From assembly GCF_000955955.1 (NCBI RefSeq), contig NZ_JYJG01000063.1:1-39543 (forward strand): DNA of 39,543 bases. Direction: 5' to 3'. Positions 1 to 9,662 of this stretch are shown here, piece by piece (the stretch's first letter is position 1; each line of letters starts with the position of its first letter). This stretch comes from Lentzea aerocolonigenes (lineage in GTDB: Bacteria > Actinomycetota > Actinomycetes > Mycobacteriales > Pseudonocardiaceae). The notes beneath the pieces were generated by a model. The model did no database searches. It was not told where the DNA came from and saw nothing but the letters and a program-made list of their open reading frames with translations. Both the position numbers and the translations under genes were made by a program.

Positions 1-341
1 ATGCCCGACGGCTCCAGGAAGACGTGGAACAGGAAGATGTTCACGACCATCGGGGCCAGCATCGCGAGCGCCAGCGGCACGAACCGGCCGATGACCAGCA
101 GGATGCCTGCGACGAGCTGGACGCCGGACGCGAGCTGCAGCATGTAACCGGTGGCGTAGAGGGCGCCGCTGAACGCCACACCTTCGGGTGCCATCGTGCT
201 GGGGTCCGGGGCGGGCATGAACATCAGGAAGCCGTTGAGGCCGGTCGTGGCGAAGAGCAGGCCGGTCAGCACTCGGGTGACGACGGTGGCGTAGCGGCCG
301 AGAGCGAACTTGCGGGTCGCGGTTGCGGTTGCGGTGGTCAC
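1..341 (-). CDS. DoxX-like membrane protein, 3' part missing (runs off left edge)
   Basis: The reverse strand is open from a GTG at 341 to the window edge, giving about 113 residues without a stop. It starts VTTATATATRKFALGRYATV and continues with hydrophobic stretches typical of the four-helix DoxX/DoxD family (LTGLLFATTGLNGFLMF, LASGVQLVAGILLVIGRF, MLAPMVVNIFLFHVF). A GGAGGA box sits just upstream of the GTG, which fixes the start. Family members are small integral membrane proteins, often annotated as quinol-oxidase-like or redox-linked, but a precise function cannot be assigned. The gene is divergent from radA. The shared 342-524 region has a short AT-rich palindrome, gaaaattttc, at 415-424. 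Confidence 0.75.
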   Translation of the reverse strand, partial: MTTATATATRKFALGRYATVVTRVLTGLLFATTGLNGFLMFMPAPDPSTMAPEGVAFSGALYATGYMLQLASGVQLVAGILLVIGRFVPLALAMLAPMVVNIFLFHVFLEPSG

Positions 342-524
342 TGTGTCCTCCAGGCTGTCGTGTCCTTCCACTGATGCGTCGAACGGGCTCCCGAGCGGAT
401 CGACAAGTCGGCGAGAAAATTTTCGCGAGTTCGTGCCGGACGATCGACTTCTCGACGAACTCGCCGCCGTCTGCGAAGCAGCGGCCGACAAACACTGTCG
501 GTGGTGTCCTCTAACGTTCGGGGT

Positions 525-1907
525 GTGGCGAAGACAGCGCGGCCGATCTTCCGTTGTGCCGAGTGCGGGCACGAGGTGGCGAAGTGGTTCGGCCGCTGCC
601 CCGAGTGCCAGGCCTGGGGCAGCATCGAGGAACGCGGCACCGCGTCGGTGACCCGTGTGGTGGCGGGCGCGCCGACGTCGGCTGCCCGGCCGATCGGCGA
701 GGTCGACATCGAGTCGGCACGGGCGTTGTCGACGGGTGTGAGCGAGTTCGACCGGGTGCTGGGCGGGGGCCTGGTGCCGGGTGCGGTGGTGCTGTTGGCG
801 GGTGAGCCGGGTGTCGGCAAGTCGACGTTGTTGCTGGAGACCGCGCACCGCTGGGCCGAGTCGCACGGGCGTTGTCTGTACGTCACGGGCGAGGAGTCGG
901 CGGGGCAGGTGCGGCTGCGGGCGGAGCGCACCGGCAACCTGCACGGCGAGATGTACCTGGCGGCCGAGAGCGAGCTCAGCGCGTTGCTCGGGCAGGTCGA
1001 CCAGGTGAAGCCGTCGATGCTGATCGTCGACTCGGTGCAGACGATATCGACGATGAGCGCTCAGGGCGGGCCCGGCGGTGTCACCCAGGTGCGGACTGTC
1101 GCATCAGGACTGATCGCGATGGCCAAGGAACGTGGGCTGCCGGTCGTCCTGGTCGGTCACGTCACGAAGGACGGAACTGTTGCGGGGCCGCGGGTTCTGG
1201 AGCACCTCGTCGACGTGGTGCTGCAGTTCGAGGGCGACCGGCACTCGTCGTTGAGGCTGCTGCGCGGCATCAAGAACCGCTACGGCGCGGCCGACGAGGT
1301 GGGCTGCTTCGAGTTGCGCGACGACGGCATCGTGGGTGTGCCGGACCCGTCCGGGCTGTTCCTGACGCGTCGGGAGCAGGCCGTCGAGGGCACCTGCGTG
1401 ACGGTGATCGTCGAGGGCAAGCGGCCGATGCTGGGCGAGGTGCAGGCGCTCGTCGCCAAGACGAACCTGCCCGCGCCGCGCAGGGCGGTGAGCGGGCTCG
1501 ACTCGGCGCGCATCTCGATGGCGCTGGCGGTTTTGGAGAAGCGCGGCAAGGTCAACCTGTTCCAGAAGGACGTCTTCACCGCGACCGTCGGCGGCATGCG
1601 GCTGACCGAGCCCGCCGCGGACCTCGCGGTGGTGCTGGCGGTGGCCTCTGCCGAGCGGGAGATCGCGTTGCCCGCCGACCTGGTGGTGCTCGGCGAGGTG
1701 GGGCTCGCCGGCGAGATCAGGCGGGTCAACGGCGTGGGCAAGCGCTTGCAGGAAGCCGCGCGGCTGGGCTTCAAGAAGGCTTTGGTGCCACCGGATCACG
1801 GGCCGTTGCCGGACGGCGTGCGGGCGCTCGTGGCGAACGATCTTGTGTCGGCATTGGACGTTCTGGGCCTCAACAAGCGGCGGGCTGGTAAACCTGCCGA
1901 AGAGTGA
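525..1907 (+). CDS. radA: DNA repair protein RadA (Sms)
   Basis: RadA is a RecA-like ATPase that helps process recombination intermediates (branch migration) during DNA repair. The N-terminus has a four-cysteine zinc finger (C11, C14, C25, C28). A Walker A motif, GEPGVGKST, follows near residue 95, then the RadA-specific KNR[FY]G motif (here KNRYG), then a Lon-protease-like C-terminal domain containing GEVGLAGEIR. At 460 aa the length is normal for the family. The GTG at 525 gives the usual start VAKTARP. An in-frame GTG at 501 would add eight residues that do not look like family sequence. The next gene starts 15 nt after the stop, suggesting one transcript. Confidence 0.96.
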   Translation: MAKTARPIFRCAECGHEVAKWFGRCPECQAWGSIEERGTASVTRVVAGAPTSAARPIGEVDIESARALSTGVSEFDRVLGGGLVPGAVVLLAGEPGVGKSTLLLETAHRWAESHGRCLYVTGEESAGQVRLRAERTGNLHGEMYLAAESELSALLGQVDQVKPSMLIVDSVQTISTMSAQGGPGGVTQVRTVASGLIAMAKERGLPVVLVGHVTKDGTVAGPRVLEHLVDVVLQFEGDRHSSLRLLRGIKNRYGAADEVGCFELRDDGIVGVPDPSGLFLTRREQAVEGTCVTVIVEGKRPMLGEVQALVAKTNLPAPRRAVSGLDSARISMALAVLEKRGKVNLFQKDVFTATVGGMRLTEPAADLAVVLAVASAEREIALPADLVVLGEVGLAGEIRRVNGVGKRLQEAARLGFKKALVPPDHGPLPDGVRALVANDLVSALDVLGLNKRRAGKPAEE

Positions 1908-1922
1908 TCTTCGGGGGGAGAG

Positions 1923-2465
1923 TTGGAAGAGGTCGAGGAGGTGCTGGGCCTCGCCTTGGCCCAGGTGCCGCCTGGTGCGCGCAGTGAGTCGGATCTGACG
2001 CGCCTCGACGTCGAGGAGTACCTGGACCACGCGGAGTGGGAGCTGGCGCTGGACGTCCTCGGCGACTTCGAGGGCATCACCTGGCAGACGGCGCGCTACT
2101 GGGACCTGCTGGCCGGAGTCGCGGTGCAGATGGACCTCGATCCCGCATGGTTCGACTGGCGGCGCGGGGAGTCGATCCACGGGTTGTTGAGGGCCGAGCT
2201 GAGGCTCGACGTGGCTGCCGAGGCCGTCGCCGCTCAGGGGACACGGCCGGTGTGGGACCTGAGCGGCGGTGAGCGGAGGGTGGCCGCGATGTGGGTGGAG
2301 TCGAAGCCGGTGCTGGAACCCGGTCTGCGGGCGACCGTGCGGTTGCGACCGCTGATGCCGTCGGCGTGGACCCACCTGATCAGAGGTGACCAGATCACCT
2401 TCCAGCAGGATGGTGAGCCGAGGGGGACGGCGAAGATCGTGGAGAAGGTGCCGGCGCGGCCCTGA
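1923..2465 (+). CDS. Conserved hypothetical protein with EF-Tu-like C-terminal segment
   Basis: A 180-aa protein starts at a TTG preceded by a purine-rich GGGGGGAGAG box. The N-terminal half is acidic and helical (VEEYLDHAEWELALDVL). The last 60 residues (LRATVRLRPLMPSAWTHLIR, GDQITF, GTAKIVEKV) resemble the beta-barrel C-terminal domain of EF-Tu-like proteins, which often appears as a stand-alone module in actinobacteria. The function is unknown. It lies 15 nt downstream of radA and is probably co-transcribed. Its 3' end overlaps the convergent AraC-type gene by about 70 bp. The resemblance is judged by eye only. Confidence 0.75.
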   Translation: MEEVEEVLGLALAQVPPGARSESDLTRLDVEEYLDHAEWELALDVLGDFEGITWQTARYWDLLAGVAVQMDLDPAWFDWRRGESIHGLLRAELRLDVAAEAVAAQGTRPVWDLSGGERRVAAMWVESKPVLEPGLRATVRLRPLMPSAWTHLIRGDQITFQQDGEPRGTAKIVEKVPARP

Positions 2466-3240
2466 GCAGCTTCTTCAGCGCGGTGGGTGTGTGGCCCAGA
2501 TGCTCGCGCACGGTCCGGGACAGGTGCGCCTGGTCCGCGAACCCCAGGTCGGCGGCGAGCGAGGCCAGGCTGGTTTCCCCGTCCTCCAGCCGATCCAGCG
2601 CGGCAGCCACCCGCACCCGGTTGCGGTAGCGGGTCAGCGACACCCCCATCTCACGCGGGAAAGCCCTGCTCAACCGGTACGGCGACACCCCGAGCAGGCC
2701 CGCGAGCGGAATCAGCCCGGCAGCAGCCGGATGGTCAGCGCCGATCACCTCGCGAGCACGCGCCACCAGCGCCCGGTCACCTGCCTCGGCACCGGACGGC
2801 GTCGGCGTGGCCACGACCTGCCGCACGACCTCGCCCACCAGTCCGATCACACCTTCGGATGGATCGTGGGCGGCGGCCAGGAGGCGGCGGTGGGCCAGGT
2901 CGAGCCTGCCGTCGACGTACAGCGACGAGCCGTGCAGTCGAGGCACATCGCCTGCCACCGCACGCCACAACGAGGCGGTGAGGCTGATCGAGGTGCAGAC
3001 GTCGCCACCGGCGGGGTGGGCGAACTGCTCCTCCTCGCCGGGCAGACCGAGGTAGCCGACCGTGCGGTCGAGATCCACGGCCACACCGCGCACCCGGCGA
3101 CGGAAACCGCCCGAGCGCACCAGCACGAGCCGCACGTCCGAGCGCGGCGGTTCGGCCGACCAGCCGCGGTGGTCGTCGTGGCAGTCCACCGCGGACACGG
3201 TGAACTCCGGACGGGCCGCCAGGTCGACGAACGAGAGCAC
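2395..3240 (-). CDS. AraC-family transcriptional regulator
   Basis: The protein has an N-terminal sensing half and a C-terminal double helix-turn-helix typical of AraC/XylS regulators. The second half contains PLAGLLGVSPYRLSRAFPRE, TRYRNRVRVAAALDRL and SLAADLGFADQAHLSRTVRE, followed by a Ser/Pro-rich tail. The GTG at 3240 gives 281 aa. An in-frame TTG at 3279 would add 13 residues, and neither has a convincing ribosome site. It is divergent from the VOC gene at 3346 and may control it, since AraC proteins often regulate an adjacent gene. The ligand is unknown. The C-terminus overlaps the end of the convergent gene. Confidence 0.87.
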   Translation of the reverse strand: MLSFVDLAARPEFTVSAVDCHDDHRGWSAEPPRSDVRLVLVRSGGFRRRVRGVAVDLDRTVGYLGLPGEEEQFAHPAGGDVCTSISLTASLWRAVAGDVPRLHGSSLYVDGRLDLAHRRLLAAAHDPSEGVIGLVGEVVRQVVATPTPSGAEAGDRALVARAREVIGADHPAAAGLIPLAGLLGVSPYRLSRAFPREMGVSLTRYRNRVRVAAALDRLEDGETSLASLAADLGFADQAHLSRTVREHLGHTPTALKKLLRAAPAPSPRSSPSPSAHHPAGR

Positions 3241-3345
3241 ACCAAGCAGGTTAGGCCGGGGGTCTGACAATTTTCGCAAGGATCTTCAAGACCTGCGGGC
3301 CGACGAACACGAGGCTGGGCGCACGGAACCAGAAGGAGACGAACC

Positions 3346-3693
3346 ATGTCAGCCCAGCTCACCACCATCGTGCTCGACTGCGCCGACCCTCGACAACTGG
3401 CCGAGTTCTACCGAGCGGTCACGGGGTGGGAGGTGACGGCCAGCGGCGAGGAGTACGCCTACCTCGGCAACGGCGGCATCCAGCTCGCCTTCGTCAAGGT
3501 GGAGGGCTACGAACCGCCGACGTGGCCGAGCCCTGCCAAGCAGGCGCACCTGGACTTCCAGGTCGACGACGTCGAACTGGAGGTCAAGCGGCTGGAATCA
3601 CTGGGCGCCACCAAGCCCGAGTTCCAGCCCGGCGGCGACGACTGGACCGTGCTCGCGGACCCGCAGGGTCACCTGCTCTGCCTGGTTGGCTGA
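3346..3693 (+). CDS. VOC family (glyoxalase/bleomycin-resistance fold) protein
   Basis: This 115-aa protein is one complete VOC unit. It opens with TTIVLDCADPRQLAEFYRAV, has the central AHLDFQVDDVE strand, and ends WTVLADPQGHLLCLVG, the usual C-terminal strand with the metal-ligand region. Family members include glyoxalase I, extradiol dioxygenases and antibiotic-binding proteins, and the exact reaction cannot be read from sequence. A ribosome site (GAAGGAGAC) precedes the ATG. The following SRPBCC gene starts 4 nt after the stop, so the two are probably co-transcribed. Confidence 0.92.
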   Translation: MSAQLTTIVLDCADPRQLAEFYRAVTGWEVTASGEEYAYLGNGGIQLAFVKVEGYEPPTWPSPAKQAHLDFQVDDVELEVKRLESLGATKPEFQPGGDDWTVLADPQGHLLCLVG

Positions 3694-3697
3694 TCAC

Positions 3698-4090
3698 ATG
3701 GCTTCCATCAGCAGGGAGATCGTGATCGAGTCCAGCGCGGACGACGTGTGGAAGGTGATCGGCGACTTCGCCACGGGGCCGAGCCGGATGGCGCCGGGGT
3801 TCGTGGTGGACACGCACCCGGAAGAAGACGGGCTGAGGCGCGTCACGTTCGCCGACGGCACGGTGGTCCGGGAGCGGCTGATCGGCATCGACCACGACGC
3901 ACGGCGGATCGTCTACTCGGTCGTGGGCGGCAGCGTCACGCCTGAGCACGACAACGCCGCCATGCAGGTCGTCGAAGAAGGCGACAAGTGCCGCGTCACC
4001 TGGATCCGCGACGTGCTCCCCGACAGCCTGGCCACGCCGATGGCCGCCGCGATGACACACGGCCTGACCGTCATGCAGAAGGCTCTTTGA
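3698..4090 (+). CDS. SRPBCC (START/Bet v1-like) family protein
   Basis: This 130-aa protein begins MASISREIVIESSADDVWKV, the classical opening of polyketide-cyclase/SRPBCC proteins, where the DDVWKVIGDF helix follows the first strand. It ends with an amphipathic C-terminal helix (MAAAMTHGLTVMQKAL). These proteins form a hydrophobic ligand-binding cavity. The ligand here is unknown. The ATG at 3698 lies 4 nt after the VOC stop; an in-frame TTG at 3686 overlaps that gene and is less likely. Transcription probably ends at the strong hairpin at 4095-4141. Confidence 0.9.
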   Translation: MASISREIVIESSADDVWKVIGDFATGPSRMAPGFVVDTHPEEDGLRRVTFADGTVVRERLIGIDHDARRIVYSVVGGSVTPEHDNAAMQVVEEGDKCRVTWIRDVLPDSLATPMAAAMTHGLTVMQKAL

Positions 4091-4094
4091 AAGT

Positions 4095-4141
4095 ACGCGG
4101 GGACCTTTCGTACTCACCGAGAGTACGAAAGGTCCCCGCGT
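4095..4141. terminator. Bidirectional hairpin terminator
   Basis: A perfect 21-bp inverted repeat (arms 4095-4115 and 4121-4141) surrounds a 5-nt loop, accga. It sits between two convergent genes, the SRPBCC gene ending at 4090 and the trehalose-phosphatase fusion ending at 4145. The arms contain GGGGACCTTTCGTAC. There is no long T-run on either side, as is common in high-GC actinobacteria. Confidence 0.85.
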
Positions 4142-4144
4142 GAA

Positions 4145-6673
4145 CTACTGCGAGAGCAGCTGGGCGCAGCGGATCAGGCCCAGGTGCGAGTACGCCTGCG
4201 GGTGGTTGCCCAGCGAGCGTTCGGCCACCGGGTCGTACTCCTCTGGCAGCAGACCCGTGGGGCCCGCCGCCGCGACGATCTGACCGAACAGCTCCTCAGC
4301 CTCGGTGCGACGACCGGTCAGAAGATAGGACTCGATCATCCACGCGGCGCACAGGTGGAAGCCGCCCTCGTCGCCCGGCAGGCCGTCGTCCCGGTGGTAG
4401 CGGTAGACGGTCGAACCCGAACGCAGCTCGGCCTCGATCGCGGTGACGGTGGACTGGAAGCGCTCGTCCGTCGGGTCGATCAGCCCCGAGAGGCCGACGA
4501 ACAGAGAAGCCGCGTCCAGGTCGTCGCCGTCGTAGGCCGTGGTGAACGACTGGACCTCGTCGTTCCAGCCGTTCTTCAGCACGTCCGTGGAGATCGTGTC
4601 GCGCAACGGCACCCACGACGGGTCGAGCTCCCGGCCGAACTGCTCGCCGAGCTTGATCGCGCGGTCGATCGTCAGCCAGCACATGACCTTCGAGTACACG
4701 TGGTGGCGCGGCGCGTGCCGCTCCTCCCAGATGCCGTGGTCCGGCTCGTGCCAGCGCCGGGAAACCGCCTCGGCCATCGCCTGGACCATCGCCCAGTCGG
4801 CGTCCGACAAGGAACCGCGAGCCGTGGCCAGCTGCACCACGAGATCCACCACGGGACCGAACACGTCGAGCTGCACCTGCTGGTTGGCGAGGTTGCCGAC
4901 GCGCACCGGCCGCGAACCCGCGTAGCCCGGCAGCGTGTCGATCACGGCCTCGGCACCGAGCTGAGTGCCGTGCAACGTGTACAGCGGGTGCAGGCGCTCG
5001 GGACCCGGGATGGTCTCCAGGACGCCGTGCAGCCACGCCAGGAAGCCGTCGGCCTCGGCGAAGGAACCCACCGACACGAGCGCGGCGGCGGTCATCGCGC
5101 CGTCCCGCAGCCAGCAGTAGCGGTAGTCCCAGTTGCGGACACCGCCCAGCTCCTCCGGCAGCGACGTGGTGGCCGCCGCCATGATCGAGCCGGAGTCCTT
5201 GTGCACCAGGCCGCGCAACGTCAGCGCCGAGCGCAGCACCAGGTCCGTCTGCACCCTCGGGAGCTTCAGCCCCGCCGCCCAGTCCGACCAGTAGCCGGCC
5301 GCACGATCACGGCGGACCGACTCGGCCAGCGCGTGCTCGGAGATGTCGTCGGTGCCGCATCGCAGCTCCAGCAACACCGCCGCACCCTCACGCGGCCGGA
5401 CGACAGCGCGTGCGGTCTCCTGGACGCCGTCGGAGGTGATCTCCCAGTCGACACCCGGCGAGCGCAGCACCATCGGATCGGAGGTGCCGACCACGCGCAG
5501 ACCGTCGCGCTCACGCAGCAGCCGCACCGGCACCTGGCCGAACTCGGGCCGCGGCGCGAACGTGATCACCGCGTTGGTCGAACCGGAGATCCGGCGGACC
5601 AGGTCCGTGCGGTGCGAGGCGAGGTCGTGCTCCAGGTAGTCCGTCACCAGGAGCCGTGACCAGCGGGTCTCCACGATCATCGTGCCCGGCAGGTAGCGCT
5701 GGCCCAGCGGCAGCGACCCGTGCTCCGGCTTGATCGAGAAGTGCCCGGCTGCCGGTCCACCCAGCAGATCGGCGAAGATCGCCGCCGAGTCCGGTTCCGG
5801 GTGGCACAACCAGTTGACCTTGGCGTCCGGCGTCACCAACGCCACCGAACGCTCGTTCGCGAGCATCGTCAGACGCTCGATCGGCACGGCCTGGTCGCCG
5901 TGCAGCCACGCCCGGCGCTCCTCCAGGAGGAACGCGAGGACCGTGGCCACGTCGGCCGGGTCGTTCACGTAGTGCTCTGCCAGCGACTCCCCGGCACCCA
6001 CGCGGATGCCGAGGTCCGGACCGGACAGGCGCGCGAACGCCTTCTCGTCCGTCACGTCGTCGCCCAGGAAGATCGCCGCGGTGGCGCCGACCTGGTGCCG
6101 CAGGATGTCGAGGGCGTGGCCCTTGTTGGTCTCGACGACCGCGAGCTCGATGACCGCCTTGCCCTCGGTGACCTGCACACCTTCCCAGGTGCACGGACCG
6201 GAGCGGACGGCGTCGAGCACGCGCTCGCCGACGGAGGCCTCTGCGCGGCGCACGTGCACCGCGATCGAGGCGGGCTTGACCTCGAGGTGCACGCCCTCGT
6301 GGCCGTCGACGATCGCTTCCAGCTCAGCTTCGATGCGGCGCAGCAGCGCCTTGGCGTTCGCGTCCAGCGCGTGGACGAAGCCGACGTCGAACTCGGAGCC
6401 GTGGGAGCCGACCAGGTGGACCTCGCCAGGTAGGCGAGACAGTGTTGCGAGGTCACGCAGCGCACGACCGGAGATCACGGCAGACGTGGTCTCGTGCAGG
6501 CTCGCGAGCGAACGCAGTGCGTTCACCGACTCCGGGAGCGGGCGTGCCTGCTCCGGGTCGCTCACGATCGGCGCGAGTGTTCCGTCGTAGTCGCTGGCGA
6601 CAAGAAGTCGCGGGGTCCGCGCGAGCTGACAGACAGCTCGTCGCAGTTCGGCGGGGAGGGCCTCGGCGGTCAA
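4145..6673 (-). CDS. otsB: Trehalose-phosphatase (OtsB) fused to GH15 glucoamylase/trehalase-like domain
   Basis: This 842-aa protein has two enzymes in one chain. Residues 1 to about 255 are a HAD-type trehalose-6-phosphate phosphatase with the nucleophile motif DYDGT at 28-32 and the acidic motif GDDVTDE at 204-210. From about residue 263 a glycoside hydrolase family 15 module begins, with NWDYRYCWLRD at 514-524 and a C-terminal segment EEYDP...GNHPQAYSHLGLI. OtsB removes phosphate from trehalose-6-phosphate. GH15 enzymes hydrolyse alpha-glucosides, including trehalose in some actinobacteria. The start is a TTG at 6673 with a GGAGGGG box. The otsA gene ends 48 nt upstream, so the pair is probably one operon. 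Confidence 0.93.
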   Translation of the reverse strand: MTAEALPAELRRAVCQLARTPRLLVASDYDGTLAPIVSDPEQARPLPESVNALRSLASLHETTSAVISGRALRDLATLSRLPGEVHLVGSHGSEFDVGFVHALDANAKALLRRIEAELEAIVDGHEGVHLEVKPASIAVHVRRAEASVGERVLDAVRSGPCTWEGVQVTEGKAVIELAVVETNKGHALDILRHQVGATAAIFLGDDVTDEKAFARLSGPDLGIRVGAGESLAEHYVNDPADVATVLAFLLEERRAWLHGDQAVPIERLTMLANERSVALVTPDAKVNWLCHPEPDSAAIFADLLGGPAAGHFSIKPEHGSLPLGQRYLPGTMIVETRWSRLLVTDYLEHDLASHRTDLVRRISGSTNAVITFAPRPEFGQVPVRLLRERDGLRVVGTSDPMVLRSPGVDWEITSDGVQETARAVVRPREGAAVLLELRCGTDDISEHALAESVRRDRAAGYWSDWAAGLKLPRVQTDLVLRSALTLRGLVHKDSGSIMAAATTSLPEELGGVRNWDYRYCWLRDGAMTAAALVSVGSFAEADGFLAWLHGVLETIPGPERLHPLYTLHGTQLGAEAVIDTLPGYAGSRPVRVGNLANQQVQLDVFGPVVDLVVQLATARGSLSDADWAMVQAMAEAVSRRWHEPDHGIWEERHAPRHHVYSKVMCWLTIDRAIKLGEQFGRELDPSWVPLRDTISTDVLKNGWNDEVQSFTTAYDGDDLDAASLFVGLSGLIDPTDERFQSTVTAIEAELRSGSTVYRYHRDDGLPGDEGGFHLCAAWMIESYLLTGRRTEAEELFGQIVAAAGPTGLLPEEYDPVAERSLGNHPQAYSHLGLIRCAQLLSQ

Positions 6674-6721
6674 CGCCCCTCCTGGAGCACTCGATGGGTC
6701 AATACGGGGATCTGAAAGGAT

Positions 6722-8155
6722 TCAGACCGAGGTCTGCGTGCCCAACGCCTCCAGGAACGACCTCGCCCAACGGTCAACGTCGTGGGTGAGGACTTGGCGG
6801 CGCAGCGCGCGCATCCTACGGCGGCCTTCAGCGGGATCGATGTCGAGGGCGGCCTGCAGTGCGTTCTTGACACCGTCCAGATCATGGGGGTTCACCAGGA
6901 ACGCACTGGTCAGTTCTGCGGCAGCGCCGGCGAACTCGCTGAGCACCAGAGCTCCACCAAGATCATATCGGCAAGCCACGTACTCCTTGCAGACCAGGTT
7001 CATACCGTCACGAACCGGCGTCACCACCATGACGTCCGCGGCGCTCATGAAGGCGACGAGCTCTTCGCGGTTCACCGACTGGTGCAGGTAGTGCACCACC
7101 GGTTTGCCGACCCGCCCGAACTCGCCGTTGATCCGGCCGACGGACTGCTCGATGTCCTTGCGCATCGTCTTGTAGTGGTCGACGCGCTCCCGGCTCGGCG
7201 TCGCGAGCTGGACCATCGCGACGTCCTCGGGGTCGACGCGTCCGTCCGCGATCAGCTCGTAGAGAGCCCGGATCCGGACGTCGATGCCCTTCGTGTAGTC
7301 GAGACGGTCCACGCCCAGCAGGATGCGCTTGGGGTTGCCGAGGTCCTCTCGAATCTGCCTCGCGCGGGCCTGCGTCTCCTTGCGCCGGGCGACCGCGTCG
7401 AGGCCCGCGCTGTCGATCGAGATGGGGAACGCACCGACGCGCACTGTCCTGTCGCCGACCTGCACGACACCTGGCCGGGTCCTGACACCGACGGTGCCGC
7501 GGCTGGGTTCGAGGCCGACGAGCCGGCGGGCCAGCCAGAGGAAGTTCTGCGCGCCGCCGGGACGGTGGAAGCCCACCAGGTCGGCGCCGAGCAGGCCGCG
7601 GATGATCTCCGTGCGCCACGGGAGCTGCATGAACAGCTCGACCGGCGGGAACGGGATGTGCAGGAAGAAGCCGATCTTCAGGTCTGGCCGCTGTTCGCGC
7701 AGCATCGCCGGGACGAGCTGCAGCTGGTAGTCCTGCACCCACACCGTCGCACCCTGCGCGGCGATCTTCGCGGTCGCGTCGGCGAACCGCTGGTTGACCT
7801 GCCGGTAGGAGTTCCACCAGTGCCGGTGGAACGCGGGCTGCGCGACGACGTCGTGGTAGAGCGGCCAGAGCGTGCCGTTGGAGAAGCCCTCGTAGTAGTC
7901 CTCGACCTCTTTGGCCGACAGCGGGACCGGGTGCAGCAGCAGGCCGTCGTCCTCGAACGGCGACACATCGGCGTCCGAGACTCCGGGCCAGCCGACCCAA
8001 GCGCCGCTGTGTGAGCGGAGGAACGGTTCGAGCGCACTCACCAACCCGCCGGGGCTGTGCTTCCACCGCTCTGTGCCGTCGGGCAGGCGCTCCAGGTCAA
8101 CCGGCAGCCGGTTGGCCACGACTACGAATTCCGCCCCGTTCTCGCCAATGTCCAT
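6722..8155 (-). CDS. otsA: Alpha,alpha-trehalose-phosphate synthase (UDP- or GDP-glucose), GT20
   Basis: This 477-aa GT20 enzyme joins a nucleotide-sugar glucose to glucose-6-phosphate to make trehalose-6-phosphate. Family signatures are present: the N-terminal [13 protein letters not shown], then [44 protein letters not shown] and the C-terminal [17 protein letters not shown]. The ATG at 8155 is chosen. A GTG two codons upstream (8161) is possible, and longer starts extend into unlikely sequence. The product feeds the phosphatase encoded immediately downstream. Trehalose in actinobacteria serves as an osmo- and stress protectant. Confidence 0.95.
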   Translation of the reverse strand: MDIGENGAEFVVVANRLPVDLERLPDGTERWKHSPGGLVSALEPFLRSHSGAWVGWPGVSDADVSPFEDDGLLLHPVPLSAKEVEDYYEGFSNGTLWPLYHDVVAQPAFHRHWWNSYRQVNQRFADATAKIAAQGATVWVQDYQLQLVPAMLREQRPDLKIGFFLHIPFPPVELFMQLPWRTEIIRGLLGADLVGFHRPGGAQNFLWLARRLVGLEPSRGTVGVRTRPGVVQVGDRTVRVGAFPISIDSAGLDAVARRKETQARARQIREDLGNPKRILLGVDRLDYTKGIDVRIRALYELIADGRVDPEDVAMVQLATPSRERVDHYKTMRKDIEQSVGRINGEFGRVGKPVVHYLHQSVNREELVAFMSAADVMVVTPVRDGMNLVCKEYVACRYDLGGALVLSEFAGAAAELTSAFLVNPHDLDGVKNALQAALDIDPAEGRRRMRALRRQVLTHDVDRWARSFLEALGTQTSV

Positions 8156-8225
8156 GCTCACAAACACCCAGGCTAGTGCGGACGCGTGTCCGGGGCGTGT
8201 CGTGTAACCCCCGTCACAGCGAGGT

Positions 8226-9662
8226 TCACTCCAACCGACGCTTGGTGGGTTTGAGCGGCCCGGACATGCGCGGACCAGCGAACTTGCGCTCCAAACGGCC
8301 CAGTCCGGTGCGCACCGGCTGGGCCAGGTACTCGCCGAACACGACCCCTCCGGCCAGGGCGAGAGCAATACCACTCGCGAACACCAAAGTGCTCAAACCG
8401 GCCGGATCGCCCTCGGCGGTGAGCTGGAACAGGCCCCGGTAGGTGGTCCAGCCGGGCAGCAACGGGACCACGCCCGCCTGCACCACGACGAGCGTCGGGA
8501 TGCGCAGCCGGCGGGTCATCGTCGCGCCGCCGAACCCGGAGATCGCGGCGGCCACCGCGGACCCGAGCAGCACGTCCAGGCCGAAGCTCGTGACGAGACC
8601 GAACGCGGCCGTGCCGATCGCGCCGGAGATGGCGGCCGCGACGAGCGCACGCGGCTGGGCGTAGCAGGCGAGCGCGAAGAACGCACTCGTCGCAGCTCCC
8701 GCCGCGAACTGCATCGGCACCGCGGAGATCAGCGGCGGCAACGGGTCCGTGAGCTTGATTGCCAGTCCGAAGTGGACGGCCGTGCGGATCGCGATCGCGA
8801 CGCCCGCGATGAGCCCGGCGCTCAGCAGCACGGTTTCGACCGTGCGGCCCGCGGCGGTGACGTTGTAGCCGGAGATCGCGTCCTGCACGGTGCTCACCAG
8901 CGCCAGCCCGGACAACAGCACGACGATGCCGACGGCGACCAGCAGGCTCGGCCGGACGTTGGGCAGCAGTCGGGTGGCGAACACGGTCAGCGCCGCACCC
9001 GTGCCGAGCGCGCCGCCGACGAGCTGCTGGAAGAAGAACGGCAGCGCACGCCGGTTGAGGACCCGGCCGACCCGGTCGATCACGGCGGTGACGACACCGG
9101 CGGTGATCGCGAGCTCCCACCCGCCGCCGACGAGGAACGCCACGGCCGCGGCCATCCCGCCCCACGCGGCGGTGGCGACCCAGCGCGGGTACGGGTGCTT
9201 GGCGTTGGTGATGTCCTCGAGCTCCGCGTGGGCGTCCTCGATCGGGCCGAGATTGCGCACGAGGTGTTCGACCGCCGCGAGCCGCGTGTAGTCGAGGCTG
9301 CGCTGCCGCACGACCCGTACCGCAGTGATCGGGGGCGCGTCAGTTCCGCGATGACACGACACGCTGATTGAGGTGTAGATCACGTCGACTTCCGTGTGCG
9401 GAAGTCCATAGCTCTCGGTGACCGAGAGAATCGTGGCTGTTACGTCGGCCGCGCCCGCCCCACTGGCCATTTGAACCTCGCCGATCTTCAGTGCGAGATC
9501 GAGTACCAGGTGAACAGTGGTGTCGTCGGGCAGTGCGGGGCCGTGCAGGTTGTTCGTGGAAATCTCGCGCACCTCCGTGGTGTGATCGTGAGGAGTCGTT
9601 CGACTGTTGCTGTGTCGTCTGCCACCTCCGATCGGGCGACCCGAAAAGGAGGACATGATCAC
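8226..9662 (-). CDS. ThrE-like threonine/serine exporter family membrane protein
   Basis: This 478-aa protein begins with a soluble domain ([20 protein letters not shown], then [16 protein letters not shown]) matching the N-terminal ThrE/DUF1212 domain. About ten hydrophobic helices follow, in two blocks, as in single-chain ThrE exporters (N-terminal DUF1212 part plus DUF3815-like part). Corynebacterial ThrE exports threonine and serine; the substrate here is inferred from the family. The start is GTG 9662 or ATG 9656, with an AGGAGGG box some distance upstream. It is divergent from the tRNA gene. Confidence 0.88.
   Translation of the reverse strand: MIMSSFSGRPIGGGRRHSNSRTTPHDHTTEVREISTNNLHGPALPDDTTVHLVLDLALKIGEVQMASGAGAADVTATILSVTESYGLPHTEVDVIYTSISVSCHRGTDAPPITAVRVVRQRSLDYTRLAAVEHLVRNLGPIEDAHAELEDITNAKHPYPRWVATAAWGGMAAAVAFLVGGGWELAITAGVVTAVIDRVGRVLNRRALPFFFQQLVGGALGTGAALTVFATRLLPNVRPSLLVAVGIVVLLSGLALVSTVQDAISGYNVTAAGRTVETVLLSAGLIAGVAIAIRTAVHFGLAIKLTDPLPPLISAVPMQFAAGAATSAFFALACYAQPRALVAAAISGAIGTAAFGLVTSFGLDVLLGSAVAAAISGFGGATMTRRLRIPTLVVVQAGVVPLLPGWTTYRGLFQLTAEGDPAGLSTLVFASGIALALAGGVVFGEYLAQPVRTGLGRLERKFAGPRMSGPLKPTKRRLE

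Noticed and set aside
1104..2375. 423-codon open frame on the minus strand opposite radA and the next gene
   Set aside because: It is antisense to radA, has no family features and is His/Arg/Gln-rich, a shadow of GC-rich codons.
4184..5659. 491-codon plus-strand frame across the trehalose-phosphatase fusion
   Set aside because: Arg/His/Gln-rich translation with no ribosome site; the opposite strand carries a clear two-domain enzyme.
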